From Bacteroidota bacterium (lineage in GTDB: Bacteria > Bacteroidota > Bacteroidia > AKYH767-A > OLB10), in NCBI GenBank assembly GCA_016717725.1, contig JADKFA010000044.1, forward strand, positions 124,001 to 188,000: a stretch of DNA of 64,000 nt, read 5' to 3'. Under the pieces are notes generated by a model, which was given only the letters and a program-made list of their open reading frames with translations, was not told where the DNA came from and ran no database searches. The position numbers were made by a program, and so were the translations under genes. Position 1 is the first letter of the stretch; each line of letters begins with the position of its first letter. Of the stretch, positions 35,219-44,597 are shown in pieces.

Positions 35219-36334
35219 CTATTTTAGTGCTAATCGAACTTTATAATTTTTTATACTTAATCCCAGGAAAATAATAGTCATAAGAGTTAAGACGAGTGCT
35301 TCCTTCCAAATAATTTTTAATCCAACGCCTTTTATCATTACGGATTTTACAATGAAGTAATACCATTTCGCGGGAACTACATTCGAAATTATTTTTAACG
35401 GCAAGGGCATATTTTCAATCGGAAACATAAATCCACTTAACATCAACGTAGGCAGAAAAAGTCCCATCAGTGAAATGAGCATAGCCGTTTGTTGACTATC
35501 TGTAATGGTTGAGATTAGCATTCCTAAACTTAAACAAGCAACACTAAATAGTAAACTAAGTGCTATCAATAGCATCAAGCTTCCAGCAATAGGAAGTCCA
35601 AGTACGAACACACTAAGAAGTAAAATGCTTGCAATATTGATGAAGGACAAAAACAAGTACGGTGTACTCTTAGCGAAAATAACGAGTATTGGTTTCAGTG
35701 GCGATACCAACAATACCTCCATGGTTCCCGTTTCTTTTTCTTTGACAATGGCAATCGATGTCATAAGCGTGCAAATTAACATGAGCACCATCGCCATGAC
35801 ACCGGGCACAAAGTTGTACGCTCCTTTTAATTGTGGATTGTATAACATCCGCACTTCGGGAACAATGGAATACGGCAATTTTTTTCCTTCGTTAAGGTCT
35901 GACTGAAAGTCACCAACGATAGCTTGCATATAACTTGTTAATGTGGAGGCTGTATTTGGGTCGGACGCGTCGGCTAAGACTTGTATAGCCCCATGATTTG
36001 TATGCTTAAGGGAACTCCCAAAGTTTTCGGGAATGATTAAAACCAATTTTACTTTTCCTCTTTTGAAAGCTCCATCCGCTTCATCTCCGTTTTTCAGAAA
36101 CTCTTCAATGTCAAAGTATCGACTCGAAGCAATGCGATCAATCAATCTCTGCGATGTTTCATCTTTACTTTGATCAACGACAGCAATGCGTGAATTTTTT
36201 ATTTCGTTAGTTAAGGCAAATCCGAAAATTAGAATTTGAACAATAGGTAATCCGAATAATATGAATAACGTTTTCTTATCTCTCCAGATATGAAACCACT
36301 CTTTTTTAACGAAGGCTAGGAATTGTTCTTTCAT
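35219..36334 (-). CDS. ABC-2 type transporter permease (YbhS-like), proximal
   Basis: 371-residue permease, similar in layout to its neighbour: N-terminal helix (about 21-42), periplasmic domain (about 45-170), then five helices, with the coupling loop KEKETGTMEVLLVSPLKPI. Equivalent to E. coli YbhS, which with YbhR forms the channel of a drug-type exporter. It starts 103 bases after the second ATPase gene and abuts the second permease gene. Complete. Confidence 0.92.
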   Translation of the reverse strand: MKEQFLAFVKKEWFHIWRDKKTLFILFGLPIVQILIFGFALTNEIKNSRIAVVDQSKDETSQRLIDRIASSRYFDIEEFLKNGDEADGAFKRGKVKLVLIIPENFGSSLKHTNHGAIQVLADASDPNTASTLTSYMQAIVGDFQSDLNEGKKLPYSIVPEVRMLYNPQLKGAYNFVPGVMAMVLMLICTLMTSIAIVKEKETGTMEVLLVSPLKPILVIFAKSTPYLFLSFINIASILLLSVFVLGLPIAGSLMLLIALSLLFSVACLSLGMLISTITDSQQTAMLISLMGLFLPTLMLSGFMFPIENMPLPLKIISNVVPAKWYYFIVKSVMIKGVGLKIIWKEALVLTLMTIIFLGLSIKNYKVRLALK

Positions 36335-36437
36335 AATATTCTAGTCGAAATTTTATTTGCCCTGCAAATCCCTGAATAATGCAGACCTACAACGGTAATT
36401 ATATTTAAATCGAACTTTTTCATTTGTAGGGTCGGCA

Positions 36438-37241
36438 TTAATCGGCTTGTCGAGTAGCTTGTCGAGCAAGGTGTAAGAATACATCGTTCATGGATTCCGC
36501 TTCGTATTGTTTTTTTAATTCAGCAGGTGTTCCCAAAGCAGCGATACTTCCATCAACCATGATGGAAACGCGATGACAATATTCTGCTTCGTCCATATAG
36601 TGCGTAGTAACAAATAGTGTAGTGCCGCGTTGCGAAGCTTCGTAAATCATCTCCCAAAATTCTCTTCTTGTCAGCGGATCCACTCCACCAGTAGGTTCAT
36701 CTAAAAAAACAATTTTAGGTTCGTGAATGAGCGCAATGGAAAACGATAATTTTTGTTTCCATCCTAAGGGTAATGATCCCACTAATTTATTTTTTTCATG
36801 ATCGAGGTGTAAGTGCTGTAATAGATGCGCACTTTTTTCTTTAATGTCTTTATCGCTCAATCCATAGATACCAGCATAAAAACGAATATTCTCCATCACC
36901 GTTAAATCTTCGTACAAGGAAAATTTCTGACTCATGTAGCCAATATTTTTCTTGATGGATTCAGGATTAGAGGAAACATCAAATCCAGCAACAGTAGCTT
37001 CTCCGCTAGTCGGTTTGCTCAATCCACAAAGCATGCGCATGGCGGTTGTCTTCCCGGCACCATTTGCGCCTAAGAATCCAAAGATCTCGCCTTGTTTGAT
37101 GTTGAAAGAAATATGGTCTACTGCTATGAATTCACCAAACGCTTTGGTGAGATTTTTAGCAGTGATGGCATATTGTGTATTTTCTTCAGCTTTCTGCACG
37201 GTCTTAGTTGTTTTGCATTGCGTAAATAAAGCAATCTTCAA
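36438..37241 (-). CDS. ABC transporter ATP-binding protein, second (degenerate signature)
   Basis: 267 residues. Walker A GANGAGKTT (58-66), Walker B with Asp-Glu at 181-182 (VFLDEP) and the H-loop His214 (VTTHYMDEAEYC) are intact, but the signature reads LPLGW (157-161) instead of LSGGQ. This matches the second half of E. coli YbhF. It overlaps the first ATPase gene by 38 bases, so the first roughly 20 residues (rich in Lys and Thr) may be surplus and a later start used. Pairs with that ATPase to energise the two permeases. Confidence 0.92.
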   Translation of the reverse strand: MKIALFTQCKTTKTVQKAEENTQYAITAKNLTKAFGEFIAVDHISFNIKQGEIFGFLGANGAGKTTAMRMLCGLSKPTSGEATVAGFDVSSNPESIKKNIGYMSQKFSLYEDLTVMENIRFYAGIYGLSDKDIKEKSAHLLQHLHLDHEKNKLVGSLPLGWKQKLSFSIALIHEPKIVFLDEPTGGVDPLTRREFWEMIYEASQRGTTLFVTTHYMDEAEYCHRVSIMVDGSIAALGTPAELKKQYEAESMNDVFLHLARQATRQAD

Positions 37242-38121
37242 TATCAGGAGTTGCGGGTTTGATTTCTAGTTCTTGAGTGCTTTGTAATTTCGATTTCAGT
37301 TGATCTATTGATGTGGCATCATTTTGTAATACAACATGATGATATTCTCCAAATGGATATGCCATTTCTATTCCATCAATTTGTTTGAGATGTTGAAGGA
37401 GCGGAAACATTTCTTTTCCTTTTACGGCCAGTAATTTTTTACTATAATTTTTAATGATTTGCGATGGTGGATCAATACGTAAAAATTTTCCATCTTGCAT
37501 TAAGGCTACTCGGTCGCAGAGAGAAGCTTCGTCCATGTAGGGAGTAGAAACTAAGATGGTGATGCCTTGTTCTTTTAATCGTTTTAGCATTTCCCAAAAT
37601 TCTTTCCTCGATACCGCATCAACCCCAGTAGTGGGTTCATCTAGAAACAAAACTGTTGGTTTATGAATGAGTGCACAACACAATGCTAATTTCTGTTTCA
37701 TTCCACCTGATAATTTTCCAGCCGGACGATCAGAAAATGGAGCCAACTGATCATAAATATCTTTGATGAGATGATAATTTTCTTTTACAGTGGTTTGAAA
37801 AATAGTAGCGAAGAATTCTAAATTTTCTTGCACCGATAAATCTTGATACAATGAAAATTTTCCGGGCATATAGCCTACACGTTTTCGAATTTCTTTATAA
37901 TCATTTACTACATCTAATCCATCAACGGTAGCCGTTCCAGTGTCTGCTATAATTAATGTTGTCAACATCCGCAGCAATGTAGTTTTTCCTGCGCCATCCG
38001 GACCAATGAATCCAAATAGTTCCGCTTTGTCAATTTCAAACGACAAGGGCTTTACCGCTTCAACGGTTTCTTTGCCGTTGATGAATGACTTCGATAAATT
38101 ATTGACGGAGATTGATTTCAT
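37204..38121 (-). CDS. ABC transporter ATP-binding protein, first (H-loop changed)
   Basis: 305 residues. Walker A GPDGAGKTT (40-48), signature LSGGM (137-141) and Walker B Asp161-Glu162 are present. At the H-loop, where a histidine is usual, the sequence is STPYMDEA with Pro194. The C-terminal about 70 residues form an extra regulatory-type domain. It corresponds to the first half of E. coli YbhF, here a separate gene. It lies 12 bases downstream of the HlyD gene and overlaps the next ATPase gene. The pair would have one consensus ATP site and one degenerate site. Confidence 0.92.
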   Translation of the reverse strand: MKSISVNNLSKSFINGKETVEAVKPLSFEIDKAELFGFIGPDGAGKTTLLRMLTTLIIADTGTATVDGLDVVNDYKEIRKRVGYMPGKFSLYQDLSVQENLEFFATIFQTTVKENYHLIKDIYDQLAPFSDRPAGKLSGGMKQKLALCCALIHKPTVLFLDEPTTGVDAVSRKEFWEMLKRLKEQGITILVSTPYMDEASLCDRVALMQDGKFLRIDPPSQIIKNYSKKLLAVKGKEMFPLLQHLKQIDGIEMAYPFGEYHHVVLQNDATSIDQLKSKLQSTQELEIKPATPDIEDCFIYAMQNN

Positions 38122-38133
38122 TTTTTTTGAAAA

Positions 38134-39081
38134 TTAAAATTTCACTTCTCCATACATTCCTAATTTAATTTCACCACCGTTCGCCACTTTAATTTTCACA
38201 GCATAAACTAAATGTGCTCTTTCTTCTTTGGTTTGGATGGTCTTGGGTGTGAATTCAGCTTTGTCGCTGATCCAAGTTAAAGAACCCGTGAGTTCATTGT
38301 ATTCATCCTCTCCTTTATCAATAAAAACTTTTACTTTTTGTCCGAGCTTCACGGTGGATAGTTGATCGCCGCTGATGTAAGCACGAAGATTCATGGAATT
38401 GAGTTGCGCGATCTTAAATAGTGCTTTTCCAGGTGCCGTTACTTCACCAGCTTCGGCGTATTTTAATAAAAGTGTTCCATCAATAGGACTTAGTACTTGC
38501 GTTCTATTCAGCTGATCGTCCACTTGCGCTTTTCTTTTTTCCAGTGGATTTTGCTCGCTAAGGATACTTCTATTTTGTGTGTTGATGGTATTTTTTTGTT
38601 GCTCCAGTTGACGTTCTGCTAATGCAAGTTGACTTGTAGCAATTTCAAATTGCGACTGCGCATCATCCAATTGCTTTTGTGTAGCGGCGTCCTCTTTTAC
38701 TAAATTGGTGACGCGTTTAAGTTCGCGCTCAGCGGTTTTCTTCAATGTTTTTTGAACCTCCACTTGTTGTTCCAATGTATGAATATAAGGAGCGAGCGAT
38801 GTGGTTTTTTCACTCAACGATTGGATGCTCGCTGCTACTTGTTCGGATTGAAGAGCTAGCGATGTGGTGTCAATAGAAACCGTAAGCTGCCCTTTCTTCA
38901 GTATACTTCCTTCGATGGCATCGAATTGAAGTATGCGTCCGGCAGTTTCAGAAGAAACAATAATTTCATCTGCCTCGAAAGTTCCGGTTGCATCAAAATC
39001 TCCATTTCCATTTTTGCAGGAGGTAAGGAAAATTGCAAGAGCAAGGAATGATAAAATGTTTTTTGTGTTGATCAATTTCAT
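38134..39081 (-). CDS. HlyD/YbhG-type membrane fusion lipoprotein
   Basis: 315-residue periplasmic adaptor. A lipobox LTSC places the lipidated Cys at residue 22. Mature part: a biotinyl-lipoyl half-domain (VSSETAGRILQFDAIEGSILKKGQ), a long alpha-hairpin coiled coil (about 75-170) and the second half-domain (VLSPIDGTLLLKYAEAGEVTAPGKALFKI), followed by a beta-barrel. It bridges the inner-membrane ABC exporter and the TolC-like channel encoded just upstream (4-base ATGA overlap). Confidence 0.93.
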   Translation of the reverse strand: MKLINTKNILSFLALAIFLTSCKNGNGDFDATGTFEADEIIVSSETAGRILQFDAIEGSILKKGQLTVSIDTTSLALQSEQVAASIQSLSEKTTSLAPYIHTLEQQVEVQKTLKKTAERELKRVTNLVKEDAATQKQLDDAQSQFEIATSQLALAERQLEQQKNTINTQNRSILSEQNPLEKRKAQVDDQLNRTQVLSPIDGTLLLKYAEAGEVTAPGKALFKIAQLNSMNLRAYISGDQLSTVKLGQKVKVFIDKGEDEYNELTGSLTWISDKAEFTPKTIQTKEERAHLVYAVKIKVANGGEIKLGMYGEVKF

Positions 39082-40349
39082 GGTTGTGCGATATAATCGT
39101 TATAATCAAGTTCGGTTTGTATGAGTTGCAATTGATGTAATAGTAAATTTTGTCGTGCCTGGTCGGCGGCATTCATCTCTCTTATGTAGTCGGAAGATGT
39201 AATGACACCATTGTCTAGTTGTGCTTTGCTGGCTTTCATAATTTCATTGCGCAAGGATACAATTTCATTGTCTTCGGAAATAAGTTGTTTGTATTTATTT
39301 ATATCATTACGGTACTGCTCAGCCGTTATAGAGGCGTTCAATAAGAAAATTTCTTTTTGTACTTGAATGCTGCTTTTGCTGATGGCGTTCGATTTTCTTT
39401 CTGCAGAGAGCGTGTATAACTCGCCTAAATTCCATTGAAGTCGAGCGCCTGCAATGTAAAACCAGTCGAATTCATTTAACAACATATTGAGTCCGGGTTT
39501 GCCATAACCGCCTTGACCAAATAAACTTAAGCGAGGCAGACTCTTCACGCTAAGTAGTTTCTTTTGTGTATCTGTAAATTTTTCTTGCGCTTCAAAAACT
39601 TTTAACTCAGGTCGGCGAATTAAAAAACTTTCTTGAACTTGAAGGGTAGAGAGCGGCGTAATGAATTTCGATTTGTCATCGATTGTGGTGCCAGTAAAAA
39701 GAGAAATCGTTTTTAGTAATGTATTTCTTGTACTGTTCAATTCCGTTCTGCGTTGGTTGTTTTTATGCTGTTCCGCTTGTAAAACGGCTAAGTGGCTGCG
39801 AAGTGCGGTTCCATTTTTTACAGCCGACTGCATTTTATTAATTCCATTCTGCAAATCATTTTCGATGAGATCCACTTGTTTCAATTGTTCATCCATCATT
39901 AGCACACCCAAATAAAGTTGGCGGACTTTCTCTCTCATCTTTTGCATTTCTGCATTCACTTTTTCTTGCTCCACCATTTCACTGGCGCGTGTTAAATTTT
40001 TCTGTTGATGAATTTTTCCTCCATCAAAAAGAACTTGATTCACATCAGCCACCACTCGATACTGATCCTTAGAGATCGGATCAATAGAAAAGCCTGGAAT
40101 ATTTATTATAATTGGGATTTCAGTAACATCCGATTGATACGTTGCTTGACCGTTAATACTAATTTGTGGTAGATATGCTCTATTTAAAGCAGCGAGATTA
40201 AAGTCTCGATTCTGTTCCAAGTATCCCTTTTGTTTAATGAGAGGATAATTAGCATTCGCTTTTTCAATAATCGATTCCAGCGTAAAACTTTCTTGCGCCG
40301 TTGTCTCTTGAAAGAGTAAGATGAGAAGGAGTAAAATTAAATTCTTCAT
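39078..40349 (-). CDS. TolC family outer-membrane efflux protein
   Basis: 423 residues. A short signal peptide ends near residue 18 (TTAQE). Two outer-membrane efflux-protein repeats follow, each with long amphipathic helices forming the periplasmic tunnel, and the conserved NP-like and RPEL.....A motifs (LIRRPELKVFEAQEK). It is the exit duct of the tripartite exporter. It overlaps the tetR stop and the hlyD start by 4 bases each, indicating one tightly coupled operon. Confidence 0.93.
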   Translation of the reverse strand: MKNLILLLLILLFQETTAQESFTLESIIEKANANYPLIKQKGYLEQNRDFNLAALNRAYLPQISINGQATYQSDVTEIPIIINIPGFSIDPISKDQYRVVADVNQVLFDGGKIHQQKNLTRASEMVEQEKVNAEMQKMREKVRQLYLGVLMMDEQLKQVDLIENDLQNGINKMQSAVKNGTALRSHLAVLQAEQHKNNQRRTELNSTRNTLLKTISLFTGTTIDDKSKFITPLSTLQVQESFLIRRPELKVFEAQEKFTDTQKKLLSVKSLPRLSLFGQGGYGKPGLNMLLNEFDWFYIAGARLQWNLGELYTLSAERKSNAISKSSIQVQKEIFLLNASITAEQYRNDINKYKQLISEDNEIVSLRNEIMKASKAQLDNGVITSSDYIREMNAADQARQNLLLHQLQLIQTELDYNDYIAQP

Positions 40350-40984
40350 GGGTTATTTGTTTTAGGAAGAAGAAGAGCTTGTTGAATAAATGTAAGGATC
40401 GAATCTTTTCTTTTTGTTAATAAGGAATGATATTCTTCAGTATTTACAACGAGAAATTTTTTCAGCATGGGTTCTCCTATAAAAGGAAATACCGTCATGC
40501 TCATCACATTCATCCATAAATCACGAGGATTCATATTGCGGATTTTCCCATCTTTCATTTCTTCTTCTATTTGTTTTAAAAAAGATTCAAAGGGTGGTGC
40601 GCCGGGCATCTTGTTTAGAATACCTGAAAAAAAACGTTCCGGTTCACGTTGCATTTCATTCAAAATAAATAGGGGTAGATCGGGCTTTCTAATTAATAGC
40701 TCAAGATGTGTTTCAACATAGCGTTCAATTTTTTCCATTACACTTCCATCTCCCGAAAAGATGCTATGTATTTTGGGAATGAATTCAGAAAACGCATCAT
40801 TAAAAACCAATTCAAACAAACCCTCTTTATTCTTAAAGTAATAATGTAAGAGGGCTTTATTGATGCCAGCTTCGTCTGCAATTTCTTGCATTCGGGCACC
40901 ACTTGAACCATTTCGAATAAATGCTCTACGAGCAGCATTTAAAATTTTCTCTTTAGAAGAGAGGTCGAGTTCTTTATTTGACAT
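40346..40984 (-). CDS. TetR/AcrR family repressor of the exporter operon
   Basis: 212 residues from the ATG at 40984 (MSNKELDLSSKEKILNAARRAF), chosen because the TetR helix-turn-helix then lies at the usual place; a longer frame reaches 41038 but would run through an operator. The HTH is RMQEIADEAGINKALLHYYFKNKEGLF (about 32-58). The C-terminal ligand domain ends near LLTKRKDSILTFIQ. First gene of the operon, it probably represses itself and the exporter through the two palindromes at 40990-41005 and 41086-41101. Inducer unknown; equivalent to E. coli CecR (YbiH). Confidence 0.93.
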   Translation of the reverse strand: MSNKELDLSSKEKILNAARRAFIRNGSSGARMQEIADEAGINKALLHYYFKNKEGLFELVFNDAFSEFIPKIHSIFSGDGSVMEKIERYVETHLELLIRKPDLPLFILNEMQREPERFFSGILNKMPGAPPFESFLKQIEEEMKDGKIRNMNPRDLWMNVMSMTVFPFIGEPMLKKFLVVNTEEYHSLLTKRKDSILTFIQQALLLPKTNNP

Positions 40985-40989
40985 TGCAT

Positions 40990-41005
40990 TTAACCAAATG
41001 GTTAA
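40990..41005. promoter_or_regulatory. TetR operator site 1
   Basis: TTAACCAAATGGTTAA: perfect 7-bp inverted arms TTAACCA/TGGTTAA around AA, 5 bases upstream of the repressor ATG. A second site with the same arms lies 96 bp further upstream. Confidence 0.75.
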
Positions 41006-41085
41006 CAAAAGTATGATTCTCTTTTCATTACTCAACATAAAACCTTGTACTAAAATGTAAAAGATTAATTATCAATCTGAAAATA

Positions 41086-41101
41086 TTAACCAACTGGTTA
41101 A
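41086..41101. promoter_or_regulatory. TetR operator site 2
   Basis: TTAACCAACTGGTTAA: the same 7-bp arms as site 1 around AC. Centres are 96 bp apart, so the pair could flank the promoter of the leftward operon. Confidence 0.75.
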
Positions 41102-41141
41102 ATTTTAGCGTCTTTTGAGCATTCAAAAGAAAAATAGACAC

Positions 41142-41173
41142 AAAAAAACCGGTCCTTTTTCAAAGACCGGTTT
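41142..41173 (-). terminator. Intrinsic terminator of the Omp28-like gene
   Basis: Stem AAACCGGTC/GACCGGTTT (41146-41154 with 41165-41173) followed on the minus strand by a T7 tract (A run 41142-41148). It lies 18 bases after the stop of the leftward gene at 41191. Confidence 0.85.
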
Positions 41174-41190
41174 ACTATTTTTATTCTTAA

Positions 41191-42318
41191 TTAATTCGCA
41201 ACATTAGAGTTAACAACTACATGTGGATTGGCATTACCATTCCAAACTACACAGATAACTTTAACTTTTGCCATGTTCCAAGCTGGATTAACTTTTATCT
41301 TATATGTATTTGGGAATTCTTGATTGGCAGTAATGGCTGCAGAACCATTAAGTGTAAGACCACCATAGTTAGATACATTGTTACAAGCTCTTAGCAAATT
41401 TCTATGTACATAAGAATTATTAGCAGGAGAGCCACTAACTTGTTGAGTAGCGATAATTCCATCTTCCACAACATACGTGGCAATTTTGAAATTTTGACCT
41501 GCAGCTTGTGCTTGATAGAATTTTACTTTGGTAGAAATTACAATAGAATCATTCACTACCTCTTTTCTCACTGCAACTCCAGCTTTAACCGAACCAGCAG
41601 CAAATGTGTTTGCTTTACCAAGAGCCCAATTATAGTTTGAACTTATTGAAGAATAAACTCCGCCTCCTGGGTTTTCCTCGGTATTATTAAACCAGAAATC
41701 AGGAACACCTTGTACATTATATGCACTCGAGAAGCTACTAGAAACAGAGCTATTTAATGTTGAAGGAGAGGAACTGCCATATACTTTCATTGCCGTTAGT
41801 AATGTTCCTTCATTAAAGAGAATTGAATCGAAAGCCGGGCCACCATAAGCGCCACATGGAGGACACCAAGTCTCAGAAAAATCTAATAAAATTCCTCGGT
41901 TTTTTTGTTCTACTATTAATGAAGCTGCTCCTTGGAAAGCGAGAGTAGTAAAAGGAACTTCCTGACCATAAGATGTCCCAGCTGAATTGGTAGCGTATGA
42001 TCTTACATAATAAATTGTAGAATCAATTAAACCACCAATTCTATTAGAATAAGCACCAAGTCCATTTCCTGAAACATTGAAGCTATTAGTTAAATCAGGA
42101 TTATGAGTTTTTGCCCAGCAAAAACCACGAGCTGTTACCGGAGTTTCTCCCTGAGCCGTTACGGTTGCATCGAAGGTTGCTGAATCACTAGTAATACTAC
42201 TAACTGTAACTTTATCTACTGTAGGTACGAGAACTTTTACTACTTCTTCCTCTTTATCTTTTTTACAAGAAGTAAAGCCGATGGCAGCGATTGCCATTAT
42301 TGCCAATAATTTTTTCAT
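41191..42318 (-). CDS. Omp28-related lipoprotein with thioredoxin-like domain
   Basis: 375 residues. The signal ends in lipobox FTSC (Cys18). A fibronectin-type-III-like domain (about 30-128) is followed by a thioredoxin-like region with FSETWCPPCGAYG; Cys152 and Cys155 form the CPPC motif. The C-terminal beta-rich part fits Omp28-related proteins, which are cell-surface lipoproteins of Bacteroidota. A CPPC motif suggests disulfide exchange, but activity is not shown. A clear terminator follows at 41142-41173. Single gene. Confidence 0.85.
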   Translation of the reverse strand: MKKLLAIMAIAAIGFTSCKKDKEEEVVKVLVPTVDKVTVSSITSDSATFDATVTAQGETPVTARGFCWAKTHNPDLTNSFNVSGNGLGAYSNRIGGLIDSTIYYVRSYATNSAGTSYGQEVPFTTLAFQGAASLIVEQKNRGILLDFSETWCPPCGAYGGPAFDSILFNEGTLLTAMKVYGSSSPSTLNSSVSSSFSSAYNVQGVPDFWFNNTEENPGGGVYSSISSNYNWALGKANTFAAGSVKAGVAVRKEVVNDSIVISTKVKFYQAQAAGQNFKIATYVVEDGIIATQQVSGSPANNSYVHRNLLRACNNVSNYGGLTLNGSAAITANQEFPNTYKIKVNPAWNMAKVKVICVVWNGNANPHVVVNSNVAN

Positions 42319-42447
42319 TGTTTGGGTTTGTTAATTTTAGAGTAATAAAGATATATATAATTTAAATACACACAACATTTATTAAGGATTTTGACAAATT
42401 ATTTGATTAAAACGACATAAACTGGTCAAATTACCTAATTTGGAACC

Positions 42448-43089
42448 ATGATTTTAATGGAAGGCGGATGGATGGATGTATCCGAACCCATCTCAAAAAA
42501 CACGATTGTTTGGCCTGGCGATCCTCAAGCCATCATTACTCAAGTGGCGTCCTATGATATTGGCGATGACTACCAGCTTTCGGAAGCTTTTTTGAATTTA
42601 CATACCGGCACTCATGTAGATGCCCCGTTGCATTTTATTAAAGAGGGGAAAGATATTACACAAATTCCGTTGGAGGTATTGATGGGTGATGCGAAAGTGT
42701 TGGATGCTTCAGCACAAAAAATTATTTCTACCGAATGGCTCATGACTAAAAATCTTTGCAAAGGCGATCGTCTTTTGTTTAAGACAATGAAGGATGCCGA
42801 TAATCGACAAGAAAAACTTTCGCAACTAGATTTTGTCGCACTTAATGTTGATGCTGCGTATTATTTATCTGAACTCGGAATTGTATTAGCAGGTATTGAT
42901 GGTCTTTCCATTGCCATTGCTCATGAATTAAATGAAACGCATCAAGTCCTTTTAAAGAATGAAATCGTTATTGTTGAAGTGCTAAATCTAACAGGAATAC
43001 AAGAAGGCAACTATGAAATGATTTGCCTACCCATAAAATTTGAAGGCGCAGAAGCCTCACCAGCGAGAGTATTATTGAGGCGAAATTGA
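42448..43089 (+). CDS. Cyclase family protein (kynurenine formamidase-like)
   Basis: 213-residue metal-dependent hydrolase. The family motif HXGTHXDXPXH is seen as HTGTHVDAPLH with His52, His56, Asp58 and His62. The N-terminus WMDVSEPIS...WPGDP is also typical. Members include arylformamidase (KynB), which cleaves N-formylkynurenine in tryptophan breakdown, but many have other substrates and no kyn gene is nearby. Starts at Met1, Met4 or Met9 are all possible. Cytoplasmic. tRNA-Arg lies just downstream on the opposite strand. Confidence 0.9.
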   Translation: MILMEGGWMDVSEPISKNTIVWPGDPQAIITQVASYDIGDDYQLSEAFLNLHTGTHVDAPLHFIKEGKDITQIPLEVLMGDAKVLDASAQKIISTEWLMTKNLCKGDRLLFKTMKDADNRQEKLSQLDFVALNVDAAYYLSELGIVLAGIDGLSIAIAHELNETHQVLLKNEIVIVEVLNLTGIQEGNYEMICLPIKFEGAEASPARVLLRRN

Positions 43090-43095
43090 TTTTTG

Positions 43096-43167
43096 TAGTC
43101 TCACCCAGAATCGAACTGGGATCTAAAGTTTAGGAAACTTCTATTCTATCCGTTGAACTATGAGACC
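43096..43167 (-). tRNA. tRNA-Arg (anticodon CCT)
   Basis: 72 nt on the minus strand, all arms paired: acceptor GGTCTCA/TGAGACT (first pair G-U), D stem GTTC/GAAT, anticodon stem GAAGT/ACTTT with loop TTCCTAA, variable AGAT, T arm CCCAG-TTCGATT-CTGGG, discriminator A. CCT reads AGG codons. CCA is not encoded. Confidence 0.95.
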
Positions 43168-43299
43168 AATAATTTAAATTACTATAAAACACATTTTCTA
43201 ATAACAAGGAAATGCACCAAATGAGTGTTTTACACGTGCAAAGGTAAATATTTGAAAGGAGACATAAATCATGTTCGAAGTGTATTTAATTGATAAAGG

Positions 43300-43314
43300 G
43301 TAATATTGTAATAT
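43300..43314. promoter_or_regulatory. Possible ArsR-type operator before the MFS gene
   Basis: GTAATATTGTAATAT matches 13 of 15 bases of GTAATATTGCGATAT at 44722-44736 before arsR. It lies 8 bases before the MFS start codon. Confidence 0.45.
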
Positions 43315-43322
43315 GAAATCAA

Positions 43323-44597
43323 ATGTCAGCCTTGAAGTTTAAAAATCCTCTTGCTTCTCTTGGTGAAAATCGTCATCAGTTCTATTGGCTAGTCTTGGTA
43401 AACGCTTTTGTAGGAAGCATGGTGGGTCTTGAGCGAACCTTACTTCCTCAAATCGCCGAACAAGAATTTCATATCGCGGCAAAGTCGGCTATCTTTTCTT
43501 TTATTATAGTATTCGGGATTGTAAAAGCTTTTTCTAATTTTTTCGCCGGACAACTAGCAAGTAAAATTGGAAAGAAGAACCTGCAAACGATTGGTTGGCT
43601 CTTCGCTTTACCCGTCCCTTTTTTGTTGATGTGGGCTCCGTCGTGGTCATGGATAATTGTTGCCAATATTTTTCTGGGAATAAATCAAGGCTTGACCTGG
43701 TCGGTGAATGTAATGATGAAAATAGATTTAGCAGGAGAGGAAAACCGTGGACTTGCCATGGGATTAAATGAGTTTGCAGGCTATTTTGCTATTTCTATTA
43801 TCGCTTTCCTAACGGGATGGATAGCCGCAGAATATGGCTTACGACCTTATCCATTTTATCTCGGAATTGTTATGGCTTTTGCAGGATTGCTTATTTCGTT
43901 TTTTGTGATAAAGGATACGCAGCGATTTGTTCATGCTGAAGCTGCGCAAAGTACATTGCCGAGAATGAAAAGCCCGTTTTTGGATACCACATTTCGAAAT
44001 ATAAATATTAGCGCCGTTACGCAAGCTGGACTAATCAACAACTTAAACGATGGCATGATATGGGGACTACTTCCTTTATTTTTAATTCAAAAATCTTTTT
44101 CTCTTTCTAACATCGGAATCATTGTAGCGGTTTATCCTGCTGTGTGGGGAATCTCCCAACTGCTGACGGGAAAATTAGCTGATTTCTTCTGCAAGAAAAG
44201 TATGCTAAGCTGGGGAATGTTTTTGCAAGGCATTGCATTAGTCTTGTTGGCTTTTGCTGATGGGTTTTACTCGTTTGTATTACTGATGGCTTTATTAGGA
44301 TGGGGCACCGCAATGGTATATCCCTCCTTCCTAGCTACAGTTGCCGAAAATGCTCACCCGCTCGATCGAGACAAAAGCATGGGTATTTTTCGCTTGTGGA
44401 GAGATTTAGGTTATGCTATCGGAGCCTTGCTCACTGGAATCATTGCTGATTATTACAATTTAGAATGGGCCATCTTAGCCGTGGCAGCACTCACGCTATT
44501 CTCTGCAATGGTTGTAGAACAAAGAATGTTTTGCACCGTGAAAGCGATGAAGATCACCCCTTGGTTACTTTCTTTTTGGAAGAAGAAATCTTATTAG
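43323..44597 (+). CDS. MFS transporter
   Basis: 424 residues with twelve predicted membrane helices in two halves joined by a cytoplasmic loop (about 195-220). The A-like motif GQLASKIGKKN follows helix 2 and TGKLADFFCKKS the equivalent position in the second half. It is a drug- or metabolite-type major facilitator; the substrate cannot be read from sequence. A sequence close to the arsR operator directly upstream and the arsenic genes 150 bases downstream suggest it may export an arsenic species, which is inference. Complete. Confidence 0.85.
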   Translation: MSALKFKNPLASLGENRHQFYWLVLVNAFVGSMVGLERTLLPQIAEQEFHIAAKSAIFSFIIVFGIVKAFSNFFAGQLASKIGKKNLQTIGWLFALPVPFLLMWAPSWSWIIVANIFLGINQGLTWSVNVMMKIDLAGEENRGLAMGLNEFAGYFAISIIAFLTGWIAAEYGLRPYPFYLGIVMAFAGLLISFFVIKDTQRFVHAEAAQSTLPRMKSPFLDTTFRNINISAVTQAGLINNLNDGMIWGLLPLFLIQKSFSLSNIGIIVAVYPAVWGISQLLTGKLADFFCKKSMLSWGMFLQGIALVLLAFADGFYSFVLLMALLGWGTAMVYPSFLATVAENAHPLDRDKSMGIFRLWRDLGYAIGALLTGIIADYYNLEWAILAVAALTLFSAMVVEQRMFCTVKAMKITPWLLSFWKKKSY

